Part shown: positions 16,772 through 22,662 of the stretch, piece after piece
Numbering within the stretch: position 1 is the stretch's first letter
Layout: the number at the start of each line of letters is the position of its first letter
Origin: a virus
Virus record (IMG/VR): IMGVR_UViG_3300005613_000235
Span: 1 to 33,834 of that record
DNA length: 33,834 bases
Strand: one strand, 5' to 3'
The notes under the pieces: model-generated
Seen by the model: the letters and a program-made list of their open reading frames with translations, nothing else
The model's database searches: none
Told to the model about the DNA's origin: nothing
Translations under genes and position numbers: made by a program

Positions 16772-16823
16772 AGGTGGTCGGACTTTCCACATTGAACTAC
16801 CATTCAACCTTTACCGGCCACCT
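16772..16823 (+). ncRNA. 5' leader hairpin before gene 16836
   Basis: AGGTGGTCGG (16772-16781) pairs with CCGGCCACCT (16814-16823): ten pairs with one U-G wobble, closing a 32-nt loop. It occupies almost the whole intergenic space and ends 12 nt before the start codon, just upstream of the SD (GGAG). No long U-run follows, so a translation-control or protein-binding leader is more likely than a terminator. Confidence 0.5.
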
Positions 16824-16835
16824 CTAATTGGAGCT

Positions 16836-17168
16836 ATGGATTTTGAATTAAGAAATGAATTTGAAGATAGAGAATTTAGTCCTGAAATAAAATTATGGAG
16901 GGCTGTTTTGCATAAAGCCTTTGAAGATGTTTTTTATAGCGGATTAGAACGTCCGTTAATCATGCATAAAGATAAAGCGTTTGAGTGGTTTGCAGAAGCA
17001 GATTCTGATTTTGAAGCCGTATGTTATTACGCGCAGTTTGATCCAGGTTACGTACAAAGCACCTTTCATCGAATGATTGACGAAGAACGTATTTATTTTA
17101 GTCAAGGACAAACCGATTATATTTACTGGCGAAAGAATTATTATGATAAAAGATTCAAGCAGTCGTAG
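16836..17168 (+). CDS. Hypothetical phage protein (110 aa)
   Basis: A soluble alpha-helical protein. It contains SPEIKLWRAVLHKAFEDVF and a motif AFEWFAEADSDFEAVCYYA followed by FDPGYVQSTF, a pattern I associate with a widespread small phage protein of unknown function. Reached through the hairpin leader, with GGAG close to the ATG. Its last 26 bp overlap the HNH gene. Starts a likely operon running through the HNH nuclease, methyltransferase and oxygenase genes. Confidence 0.75.
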   Translation: MDFELRNEFEDREFSPEIKLWRAVLHKAFEDVFYSGLERPLIMHKDKAFEWFAEADSDFEAVCYYAQFDPGYVQSTFHRMIDEERIYFSQGQTDYIYWRKNYYDKRFKQS

Positions 17169-17610
17169 ATATTATTACAGACACAAGGATAAGATTTTAG
17201 CTAAAAGACGAAAACGGAGGGCGGAGAACCCAGATCTTTATAAAGAAATAGATCTTAGAAGATTTAGAACTGAGACTCATTGGATTAAAGATATTTATGT
17301 TCGAGCAAAAATTAGAGCTCGGTTATACAAAGTTACTTTTAATTTAACATTCGATCAGATTTTAAAGAGCTGGGAAAAGCATAAAAAGAAATATGGAAAG
17401 CGATGCGCTTATACGAAAAAACCTTTAACCTTTATTCGGGGGACGGGTAAGGTGACTTGGAGTAATATTTCATTAGATCGATTAAGTCCTAACAAAGGTT
17501 ATGTTTTAAAAAATATTGTGTTTTGCACCTCAGAGTTTAATCGCAAAAAAAATGATCTTTCAATAAAAGATTGCAAAGCGATCCTAAGAGTCTATAAAGA
17601 CACCCAATGA
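17143..17610 (+). CDS. HNH-type endonuclease-like protein
   Basis: 155 aa from the ATG at 17143, preferred over the longer open frame from 17077 that lies inside the preceding gene; the N-terminus is a very basic helix (RRYYYRHKDKILAKRRKRR). Further on a Cys (KRCAYTKKPL) is followed by ISLDRLSPNKGYVLKNIVF and an Asn-rich helix (SEFNRKKNDLS). The S-x-DR...GY...N...C pattern is that of phage HNH nucleases related to HNH_5-like forms; the first His is replaced by Asp-Arg, as often seen. It could be a homing-type enzyme, a packaging-associated nicking nuclease, or a restriction enzyme: its TGA overlaps the methyltransferase ATG (ATGA), so the pair is tightly coupled. Confidence 0.75.
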   Translation: MIKDSSSRRYYYRHKDKILAKRRKRRAENPDLYKEIDLRRFRTETHWIKDIYVRAKIRARLYKVTFNLTFDQILKSWEKHKKKYGKRCAYTKKPLTFIRGTGKVTWSNISLDRLSPNKGYVLKNIVFCTSEFNRKKNDLSIKDCKAILRVYKDTQ

Positions 17611-18698
17611 ACCATTTGGATTTATTTAGTGGGATTGGAGGATTTTCAATAGGGTTAGAAAAAGCAGGTTTTACAACAAAAGCGTTTTGTGAAATGGATC
17701 CTTTTTGTAAATTAGTTTTAAAAACTCACTGGAAAGATGTTAAAATATATGACAATATCAAAGAACTTACAGGAGAACAAATTGAAAAAGAAATTGGACC
17801 CATCGATATCATCACAGGAGGATTCCCCTGCCAGCCTTTTTCCGTTGCAGGACAAAAACGAGGCACCGATGACGACCGCTATCTCTGGCCAGAAATGTTT
17901 CGAGTCATTAGAGAAGTCAAACCCCAATTCGTTATTGGCGAAAATGTCAAAGGCCTTATTAACCTCCAAGACGGCATGGTCTTCGAAACTGTGTGCACTG
18001 ACTTGGAAAGTGAAGGATACGAAGTCCGGGCGTTTAATATACCAGCTGCAGGCGTCGGCGCCCCGCACAGACGTGAACGTCTCTGGATTGTGGCTCACTC
18101 CGAACACTATGGACAGCCTGCCTCCAAGAAGCGTCGAGGCGCTCCAGAAACAGTATCAAAACAACAGGAAGGGAAGAACCACTCATTCAACACTGAGAGA
18201 ACAAGTGGTTTATCCACCTCCACAACAAATGTGGCCGACTCCGAGAGCATCAGGCCAAGAGAACCCGGAGAGCTTAATCAAACGCAAAGGAATCCGTCAA
18301 GCAATGCAGCACAATCTAACCGCAGCGGTTCAGATGTGGCCAACACCGAATGCGAGAGATTGGAAAGATTCAGTAAACAAAGTTCCTCCATCGGTGAACA
18401 AGACAAGAGGTTATTCTTTGGGGATGAAGGTAGCGGAAGTTCGGCAACAAGAGCAAAAAATGTTTCCGACTCCAACAGCAAGGGATCACAAAGATTCAGG
18501 ACCCAACACGAATTACGAAAAAGCCAAAGCGAAGAGCAGGTTAGCTGGCCACGCAGGTGGGAGTTTGAACCCAATGTGGGTCGAGTGGCTCATGGGGTAT
18601 CCGGCAGGTCACACCGACTTAGAGGATTGGGAAATGCTATCGTTCCGCAAATCGCGGAAGAAATCGGAAAAGCAATCTTAAAAGCTTGTTATGATTAA
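17607..18698 (+). CDS. dcm: DNA (cytosine-5-)-methyltransferase
   Basis: 363 aa. Motif I DLFSGIGGFSIGL (5-17), motif IV GGFPCQPFSVAG (71-82, catalytic Cys75), motif VI GENVKGL (111-117), motif VIII APHRRERLWIVA (152-163), and motifs IX/X ending GLGNAIVPQIAEEIGKAI at the C-terminus. It transfers a methyl group from AdoMet to C5 of cytosine. The target-recognition region (about residues 165-310) is low-complexity with repeated VADSxSxR-like units (IVAHSEHYG, NVADSESIR, DVANTECER, NVSDSNSKG). Base composition of this part is clearly richer in GC than the flanks. It overlaps the HNH gene by 4 bp and the oxygenase gene by 8 bp. A long +1 frame inside it is described separately. Confidence 0.95.
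   Translation: MNHLDLFSGIGGFSIGLEKAGFTTKAFCEMDPFCKLVLKTHWKDVKIYDNIKELTGEQIEKEIGPIDIITGGFPCQPFSVAGQKRGTDDDRYLWPEMFRVIREVKPQFVIGENVKGLINLQDGMVFETVCTDLESEGYEVRAFNIPAAGVGAPHRRERLWIVAHSEHYGQPASKKRRGAPETVSKQQEGKNHSFNTERTSGLSTSTTNVADSESIRPREPGELNQTQRNPSSNAAQSNRSGSDVANTECERLERFSKQSSSIGEQDKRLFFGDEGSGSSATRAKNVSDSNSKGSQRFRTQHELRKSQSEEQVSWPRRWEFEPNVGRVAHGVSGRSHRLRGLGNAIVPQIAEEIGKAILKACYD
17737..18681 (+). CDS. Overprinted +1-frame ORF inside the methyltransferase (314 codons)
   Basis: A second frame stays open for 945 nt within dcm. Its translation is not random-looking: four units of the type W/F-x-T-P-x-x-x-D occur (LWLTPNTMD, MWPTPRASG, MWPTPNARDWKDS, MFPTPTARDHKDS), and it ends with GSLNPMWVEWLMGYPAGHTDLED. 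From memory, WPTPxARDxKD and LNPxWVEWLMGFPxGWTDL are hallmarks of database proteins annotated near or as cytosine methyltransferases. They arise here from the same bases that encode VADSxSxR and EPNVGRVAHGV in the dcm frame. The ORF lacks a convincing SD and stops 9 nt before the oxygenase ATG. Either both frames are used or the family in databases is a shadow of dcm; see findings. Confidence 0.4.
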   Translation: MLKYMTISKNLQENKLKKKLDPSISSQEDSPASLFPLQDKNEAPMTTAISGQKCFESLEKSNPNSLLAKMSKALLTSKTAWSSKLCALTWKVKDTKSGRLIYQLQASAPRTDVNVSGLWLTPNTMDSLPPRSVEALQKQYQNNRKGRTTHSTLREQVVYPPPQQMWPTPRASGQENPESLIKRKGIRQAMQHNLTAAVQMWPTPNARDWKDSVNKVPPSVNKTRGYSLGMKVAEVRQQEQKMFPTPTARDHKDSGPNTNYEKAKAKSRLAGHAGGSLNPMWVEWLMGYPAGHTDLEDWEMLSFRKSRKKSEKQS

Positions 18699-19191
18699 TC
18701 CTTATTTTTTAAAAACAGGAATTCAATCTAAATTAAAAAATGAACTTCTTGTCAAAGCCGAACACTTTGATCAATGGATCGATTATTTTAATTTTAAACT
18801 TATGCCTGTGGCTTCTGAAATGATTCAAAAAGATTCTTTTCTCAGAGAGTTAAACCAAATACACCCTTTTCACTGCGGAGTAATTTTATTACCTCCAATG
18901 ACTTACTATGACTGGCATGTGGACGATCAAAGAGGCGTTTGTGTGAATGCTTTGCTGAATAGTCATGGCAGAAGTTTTTGTTGTTTTTCAGGAGAAAGTA
19001 TTAAAGTTAGTGGTGCTTTTACTGAATTAAATTATGATGTCGGTGAATATGTGATATTTAATAACCAAATGAGACACTGTGTTTTTAATTTTGATAAAGA
19101 ACGTTATATGTTTACGATAGAGTTTTATGAGAATAAAGAATTGTTAAATTACGAAATGTTGTTAAAAACGTTTTATGAGAAAATTAAATAA
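18691..19191 (+). CDS. 2OG-Fe(II) oxygenase-like protein
   Basis: 166 aa. Iron-binding triad candidates are His76 and Asp78 in YYDWHVDDQRG and His129 in NNQMRHCVFNF, with Arg138 (KERYMFTIEF) positioned to hold 2-oxoglutarate. The HxD...H...R order and spacing fit double-stranded beta-helix oxygenases related to aspartyl/asparaginyl hydroxylases. Substrate unknown: protein, or a modified base given the C5-methyltransferase directly upstream (8-bp overlap). It does not show the TET/JBP signature that I would expect for a known 5mC oxidase. Confidence 0.62.
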   Translation: MINPYFLKTGIQSKLKNELLVKAEHFDQWIDYFNFKLMPVASEMIQKDSFLRELNQIHPFHCGVILLPPMTYYDWHVDDQRGVCVNALLNSHGRSFCCFSGESIKVSGAFTELNYDVGEYVIFNNQMRHCVFNFDKERYMFTIEFYENKELLNYEMLLKTFYEKIK

Positions 19192-19476
19192 ATGGCTGAT
19201 TTAAATAAATTTTTAGAACAATATTATTTTCTAGCTACAAGACTAGATGAAATTAGTGCGTACCCCTTGGATGAAGAAAAGATTTATGATCCTAAAGATA
19301 AACGTAATCAAGCTTGGCATGACGCAAATAACAAACTTTTAAAATTGATCGAAAGCTTTAAACCTGATAAAAGTGCAGAACAACTGGCTATGCATGAATC
19401 TTTAAAAAGATTGAAGAAAAGAATTAAAACGTTATTAAAATCTTATGAAAAAGGAAAACAAAAACACGTCCATTAG
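19192..19476 (+). CDS. Small helical hypothetical protein (94 aa)
   Basis: ATG abuts the previous stop (TAAATG). Acidic helical N-terminus (LNKFLEQYYFLATRLDEI) and a basic C-terminal helix (KRLKKRIKTLLKSYEKGKQK). Likely co-translated with the oxygenase. No family recognised. Confidence 0.68.
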   Translation: MADLNKFLEQYYFLATRLDEISAYPLDEEKIYDPKDKRNQAWHDANNKLLKLIESFKPDKSAEQLAMHESLKRLKKRIKTLLKSYEKGKQKHVH

Positions 19477-19543
19477 CGCTAATGATTTTAAATTATTAGC
19501 AGGAGATACTAAAGAAGGAACTAAGTTTCCAGGAGAACCTGCG

Positions 19544-20344
19544 ATGCGTATCTTATCTTTAGGTGCAGGCGTTCAATCTTCAACGATGGCTTTGATGGCA
19601 GAGGCTGGAGAATTTGGAGTTAAACCTGATGCAGCTATCTTTGCGGATACGGGTTGGGAACCTCCACAAGTTTACGAACATTTAGAATGGTTAAAGACGA
19701 AATTATCTTATCCTGTTTATACGATTCAATACGGAAATATTAGAGAGGATATTGTAAACGCGATGTCGGAGAACGGGAACCGTTTTGCTTCCGCGCCGTT
19801 TTATACTAAAAATCCTGATACCGGGAAGAAAGGAATGCTGCGACGCCAGTGTACGAGAGAATATAAAATTACACCGATTATTAAAAAGACTCGAGAGCTC
19901 ATGGGTGTTGGATTTAGAAAACGTTTTCCAAAAGATAAATGGGTGGAGATGTGGATCGGTATTTCCACGGACGAAATTATGCGTATGAAACCCGCAAGGA
20001 TTTGGTGGCAATGTAATCGTTGGCCTTTGATTGAAAAGAAAATGTCAAGGGATGATTGTTTACAATGGTACGATGGACGCGATTTACGAAGACCCGCAAA
20101 GTCGGCATGTATTGGCTGCCCTTTTCATGATGACGCGTTTTGGGCAGATATGAAAAGAAATCGACCGGATGAATTTAAAGATGCTTGTGAGATTGATGAA
20201 CAAATTCGAAAAGGTAATCACAAGGTTAAGGATAATTTGTATATTCACCGTTCTTGTGTTCCTTTAAAAGAAGTTGTTTTTAAAGAAAAAGAAAAAGAAC
20301 CTGATTTATTTAATTTAGAATGCGAGGGTATGTGCGGTCTTTAG
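19544..20344 (+). CDS. PAPS-reductase/DndC-like PP-loop protein
   Basis: 266 aa from the ATG at 19544, chosen because AGGAG (19531-19535) lies 8 nt upstream and the family typically opens with the PP-loop; an in-frame ATG at 19445 would add 33 residues that overlap the previous gene. The N-terminus is MRILSLGAGVQSSTMAL, a PP-loop variant for ATP binding, followed by FADTGWEP. Cys motifs RRQCTREYK, ACIGCPFHDD and a terminal ECEGMCGL could hold an iron-sulfur cluster. Relatives include PAPS reductases and DndC; in phages the substrate is usually unknown. Context beside methyltransferase and oxygenase genes raises DNA or nucleotide modification, but that is inference. Confidence 0.82.
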   Translation: MRILSLGAGVQSSTMALMAEAGEFGVKPDAAIFADTGWEPPQVYEHLEWLKTKLSYPVYTIQYGNIREDIVNAMSENGNRFASAPFYTKNPDTGKKGMLRRQCTREYKITPIIKKTRELMGVGFRKRFPKDKWVEMWIGISTDEIMRMKPARIWWQCNRWPLIEKKMSRDDCLQWYDGRDLRRPAKSACIGCPFHDDAFWADMKRNRPDEFKDACEIDEQIRKGNHKVKDNLYIHRSCVPLKEVVFKEKEKEPDLFNLECEGMCGL

Positions 20345-20535
20345 CCGAATCCATTATTGATGTTGGCAGCGGTTTTTTACTGGCAATTTTCATTCAATTA
20401 GTTTTCTTTCCTGTTTTTGATCTTCACCCTACGATTTTTGAAAGTATGCAAATTGCTATGATTTTTACCGTTATTTCAATTCTTCGTTCTTGGTTTTGGA
20501 GAAGTATTTTTAAAAAATATTTTGATGATTTTTAA
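20320..20535 (+). CDS. Small two-helix membrane protein
   Basis: 71 aa with two hydrophobic helices (VGSGFLLAIFIQLVFFPVF and MQIAMIFTVISILRSWFW) and a basic, aromatic C-terminus. The pattern SLAE...G...A...Q....FP.F.L...........IFTVIS..RS matches a family of short phage membrane proteins found in many genomes, function unknown (I think the DUF7220 type, not certain). Starts in the PAPS-reductase-like gene (25-bp overlap). Confidence 0.78.
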   Translation: MRGYVRSLAESIIDVGSGFLLAIFIQLVFFPVFDLHPTIFESMQIAMIFTVISILRSWFWRSIFKKYFDDF

Positions 20536-20536
20536 C

Positions 20537-20568
20537 GAGTAGGAGATCATGGAGGTAACCTCCTACTC
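20537..20568 (+). terminator. Hairpin after the modification operon (terminator or regulatory RNA)
   Basis: GAGTAGGAG (20537-20545) pairs perfectly with CTCCTACTC (20560-20568), loop 14 nt. The loop and 3' arm also contain GGAGGTAACCTCC, a second palindrome that competes with the main stem. No U-run follows, so a bistable regulatory RNA is as likely as a terminator. The stretch 20569-20721 otherwise holds only a doubtful mini-ORF. Confidence 0.45.
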
Positions 20569-20598
20569 TACACGTGTTCCTAACAATCAAGAAAGGTA

Positions 20599-20694
20599 AT
20601 GAAAAACGTGATCCTTTTATCTAGCATAAATAACTGTTTTTGCAAACTTAATTTATTTTTAAGCCTGGTTCCTCCCACCGTATTTCTGTACTAG
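20599..20694 (+). CDS. Possible 31-aa mini-ORF
   Basis: ATG preceded by AAAGG (3 nt spacing). Encodes a short hydrophobic peptide beginning MKNVILLSSINNCF and ending PPTVFLY. Its only support is the SD and hydrophobic nature; the stretch may instead be an untranslated leader of the next gene. Confidence 0.2.
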   Translation: MKNVILLSSINNCFCKLNLFLSLVPPTVFLY

Positions 20695-20721
20695 GTTACC
20701 CGCTCAACCAAAGGAGGAGCT

Positions 20722-20922
20722 ATGTCTGTCAATATTGAAGAGATCGTTAAGAAAATCATCACCGATATGATTGAAAACGAGGAAATTAAAATTAACACGG
20801 ATGACGGAGGCCAGTTATTCTTAGAAGTTGGGAATGATTATGGCTACGATGACGATGAAATAGAGGAAAACGAGGACGAGGACGAGGACGAGGAAGACGA
20901 AGAAGGGTCGGAGGAGGACTAG
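20722..20922 (+). CDS. Small protein with polyacidic tail (66 aa)
   Basis: Strong SD (AAAGGAGGAG, 20710-20719) before the ATG. The first 36 residues are a helical domain (NIEEIVKKIITDMIENEEIK) and a strand-like stretch. From residue 39 on, nearly every residue is Asp or Glu, ending EEGSEED, encoded by a GAGGAC microsatellite-like run. Very acidic phage proteins can mimic DNA (as Ocr does) or bind basic proteins; there is no direct evidence for either here. Monocistronic by spacing. Confidence 0.72.
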   Translation: MSVNIEEIVKKIITDMIENEEIKINTDDGGQLFLEVGNDYGYDDDEIEENEDEDEDEEDEEGSEED

Positions 20923-20939
20923 TCACGGAGGGATTTTAC

Positions 20940-20992
20940 GAGGCCTAGAAAGTTTGATAGTTAGGATATAACGAAACGAAGATCTAGGCCTC
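20940..20992. repeat. Perfect 10-bp inverted repeat with 33-nt loop
   Basis: GAGGCCTAGA (20940-20949) and TCTAGGCCTC (20983-20992) are perfect complements. The arms are GC-rich in an AT-rich gap downstream of the acidic-tail gene. The loop is purine-rich and there is no U-run. It may be a processing/terminator stem or a protein-binding site. The gap 20923-21375 otherwise holds only the miniprotein and repeats listed below. Confidence 0.5.
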
Positions 20993-21053
20993 ATATTTAC
21001 ACTAAACACTATTAACTTACCAAAATAAAATATACTTTCAAGAAAAAAATTAG

Positions 21054-21080
21054 TTGACTTCGCTATAATCCCATGTAAAT
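21054..21080 (+). promoter_or_regulatory. Promoter with ATCCCATG word before miniprotein 21088
   Basis: TTGACT (21054-21059), 15-nt spacer holding ATCCCAT at 21068-21074, weak -10 GTAAAT (21075-21080), then 7 nt to ATG 21088. Same geometry as the promoters at 15128-15162 and 26501-26527. Confidence 0.45.
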
Positions 21081-21087
21081 AGGCTAT

Positions 21088-21192
21088 ATGATTTTATTTA
21101 TTTTAATCGGTTTGGGTGCGCTGATGATTCTGCCTGCTCTGATCAAATTGTGGCAAAGTTTGGCATATTTTCTAGTCTACGTTGCATTTTAG
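21088..21192 (+). CDS. 34-aa hydrophobic membrane miniprotein
   Basis: Starts MILFILIGLGALMILPALIK and continues LWQSLAYFLVYVAF. Almost entirely hydrophobic, with one Lys, it would form one or two membrane helices. It is preceded by a promoter whose predicted start is at the ATG, and only a weak AGG serves as SD. The position before the terminase gene and its nature suggest a small holin-like or signalling peptide; unproven. Confidence 0.45.
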   Translation: MILFILIGLGALMILPALIKLWQSLAYFLVYVAF

Positions 21193-21197
21193 GTGTG

Positions 21198-21220
21198 AGT
21201 AGGCTGAATTTCAGCCTACT
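21198..21220. terminator. Perfect 23-bp palindrome (hairpin) after miniprotein
   Basis: AGTAGGCTGAA (21198-21208) and TTCAGCCTACT (21210-21220) flank a single T: in RNA, a stem of about 9-10 pairs with a small loop. It lies 6 nt past the miniprotein stop. Only a short T run follows, so termination would be weak; it may also be an operator. Confidence 0.5.
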
Positions 21221-21294
21221 TTCAGGGTACTAGGCTGAAAGAATTTCCCGCATTATATATAGTATATTTAACTATATTCTGGTTTCAGGGTACT
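21200..21294 (+). repeat. Short direct repeats upstream of the terminase small subunit
   Basis: TTTCAGGGTACT occurs at 21220-21231 and 21283-21294, and TAGGCTGAA at 21200-21208 and 21231-21239. ATATAGT/ACTATAT (21257-21263 and 21271-21277) form an inverted repeat between them. The cluster sits 80-170 nt before terS and looks like a regulatory or packaging (pac/cos-type) recognition region. Confidence 0.45.
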
Positions 21295-21375
21295 TTTAGG
21301 GTTTTTACCAGTTAGTATATAAAAAAAGTATAGAATACTCTATAGGAAAACTGAAATTTGTGATAGGAATTGGTC

Positions 21376-21864
21376 ATGAAGAAACTCCATTTAGCTAGGC
21401 AAAAGTTGACACCAAGGCAGCAGAGCTTCGCTGAGATTTATGTAGCAGGTTACCCGGATATCACCAAGACGGAGGCTGCGGAGAAGGCAGGATTTAGCAA
21501 AAAGATTGCTTCTAAGATAGGATCGCAATTAACTAACGCTGACTTATACCCTAGAGTTGTATCTTACATGGAAACTTTACGGGACCAGAAATCTTCTTCG
21601 TATAGAGATTATTTGAGACATTTAAAAAGATTAGATACATTAGCTCAAAAGGCGGAGGCAAAAGGACAATACGCAGCTGCTGTAAACGCTGAATTTAGAC
21701 TTGGACAAGCCGCAGGTTTTTATATAGACAAAAAGGAAATCAAAGTTGAAGATTTAACCGTAATGTCAAAAGATGAATTAATTAAAAAAATAGAAGACCT
21801 GCAAAATGAAATACCGACCGAAAAAACAATCGACATCACAGCGGACGAAGAAACCAATAAGTGA
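21376..21864 (+). CDS. terS: Terminase small subunit
   Basis: 162 aa. N-terminal KLTPRQQSFAEIYVAGYPDI (part of the Terminase_2-type pattern), then TKTEAAEKAGFSKKIASKIG, a helix-turn-helix with the usual AA..AG.S, and a helical oligomerisation part. It recognises the packaging site and regulates the large subunit. ATG 21376 is preferred over the TTG at 21370 because AGGA (21365-21368) is 7 nt from it. It is separated from the large subunit by 4.7 kb of small genes, which is unusual; they are normally adjacent. Confidence 0.88.
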   Translation: MKKLHLARQKLTPRQQSFAEIYVAGYPDITKTEAAEKAGFSKKIASKIGSQLTNADLYPRVVSYMETLRDQKSSSYRDYLRHLKRLDTLAQKAEAKGQYAAAVNAEFRLGQAAGFYIDKKEIKVEDLTVMSKDELIKKIEDLQNEIPTEKTIDITADEETNK

Positions 21865-21958
21865 TGAAAAGTTTTGGGATCTATTTCACCGGGTCCATAA
21901 CAAACACTTAAACACATCCGTGGGAGCGGTAACTGTAAATGTTAAAAAGAAAGATTAA
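21806..21958 (+). CDS. Small basic overlapping protein (50 aa)
   Basis: Lies in the +1 frame over the terS 3' end (59-bp overlap) and runs through the otherwise empty gap into the HExxH gene (20-bp overlap). Translation opens MKYRPKKQSTSQRTKKP and continues ISDEKFWDLFHRVHNKHLN, ending VTVNVKKKD. The segment outside terS (FWDLFHRVHNKHLN...) is protein-like. SD is weak. Placed as probable because it fills the gap with overlaps typical of this genome. Confidence 0.5.
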   Translation: MKYRPKKQSTSQRTKKPISDEKFWDLFHRVHNKHLNTSVGAVTVNVKKKD

Positions 21959-22361
21959 AGTCGGATATGATGATCTGGAAATTAAAAAAATAGAATTTCA
22001 TCCGTCAAAAGATAATGATAGTTTCGGCGAATTTAAAAGCGCTGCCTCGACCATTGAGATCGCAAAAGGTATGCATCCGAGACAAGAGGCTAATACCTTT
22101 TTACATGAAATTTTACACGCTTGTGTCTATCAATCAGGGTTAAATGCTGAAGGTGGAGCCTTGTATAAGAGCGAGGATGAAGAAGTGACTATCAATGCTT
22201 TGGCTAATTCTTTCAGTCAAGTTGTGCGTGACAATAATTGGTTTTTACCCTATCTACAAAATGGACTAACTGGAGCTAAAAATGGCATTGAAGAAAAACG
22301 AGTCAAAGCTATGGCAAAGACTAAAAAACAATATAAAAAACGGGCATTTCGTAAGAATTGA
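21939..22361 (+). CDS. HExxH putative zinc metallopeptidase-like protein
   Basis: 140 aa. Zinc motif HEILH (His56, Glu57, His60) in ANTFLHEILHACVYQSGL, preceded by IEIAKGMHPRQ; a third ligand could be an acidic residue in the SEDEEVTINALAN stretch. Small single-domain gluzincin-like proteins with HEilHa are frequent in phages, and targets are unknown. The C-terminus is basic. The last 80 bp overlap the nuclease gene. No SD is obvious. Confidence 0.75.
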   Translation: MLKRKIKVGYDDLEIKKIEFHPSKDNDSFGEFKSAASTIEIAKGMHPRQEANTFLHEILHACVYQSGLNAEGGALYKSEDEEVTINALANSFSQVVRDNNWFLPYLQNGLTGAKNGIEEKRVKAMAKTKKQYKKRAFRKN

Positions 22362-22662
22362 AAGTCATACCATACAAGGTATTCCTGATATAAATTATTG
22401 CATAAATGGAGTTGAAGGTTGGATTGAATTAAAGGTAAACTCCAGTAAAATAAGTCCTCTATCTAAGTGGCAAAAATCATGGATTTATACGAGAGTTAAA
22501 AACGGCGGCAAAGTATTTATTATCACTTTCACCCCCTCGGAGAGAGCCTTAAAACTTTTCAAACCGAGACCCTCCACCCGTGACCCGCTATCCGATCCAC
22601 CGGTACACAACTTCCAGGAGCCGATCAATTGGTCACTGGTCGCGGAATTCCTGAAAAAATAA
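22282..22662 (+). CDS. VRR-NUC/PD-(D/E)XK endonuclease-like protein
   Basis: 126 aa. Motifs in order: RIESH, GIPDINY (Asp36), GWIELKV (Glu49, Lys51), then SKWQKSWIYTRVKNGGKVFIITF, matching VRR-NUC-type Holliday-junction or structure-specific nucleases. Catalytic Asp, Glu and Lys all appear present. SD GGAGC 5 nt before ATG. It lies between the terminase small subunit and the cargo array and may resolve branched DNA before packaging. Overlaps the HExxH gene by 80 bp. Confidence 0.8.
   Translation: MALKKNESKLWQRLKNNIKNGHFVRIESHTIQGIPDINYCINGVEGWIELKVNSSKISPLSKWQKSWIYTRVKNGGKVFIITFTPSERALKLFKPRPSTRDPLSDPPVHNFQEPINWSLVAEFLKK

Noticed and set aside
17718-18107. 129-codon minus-strand ORF inside dcm
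   Set aside because: Antisense shadow over conserved methyltransferase motifs; no start signal or recognisable motif. Unlike the +1 frame it shows no repeated motifs.
21846-21893. Fifteen-codon ORF after terS (ATG AAA AGT...)
   Set aside because: Too short, and the other frame (21806-21958) accounts for the gap better.
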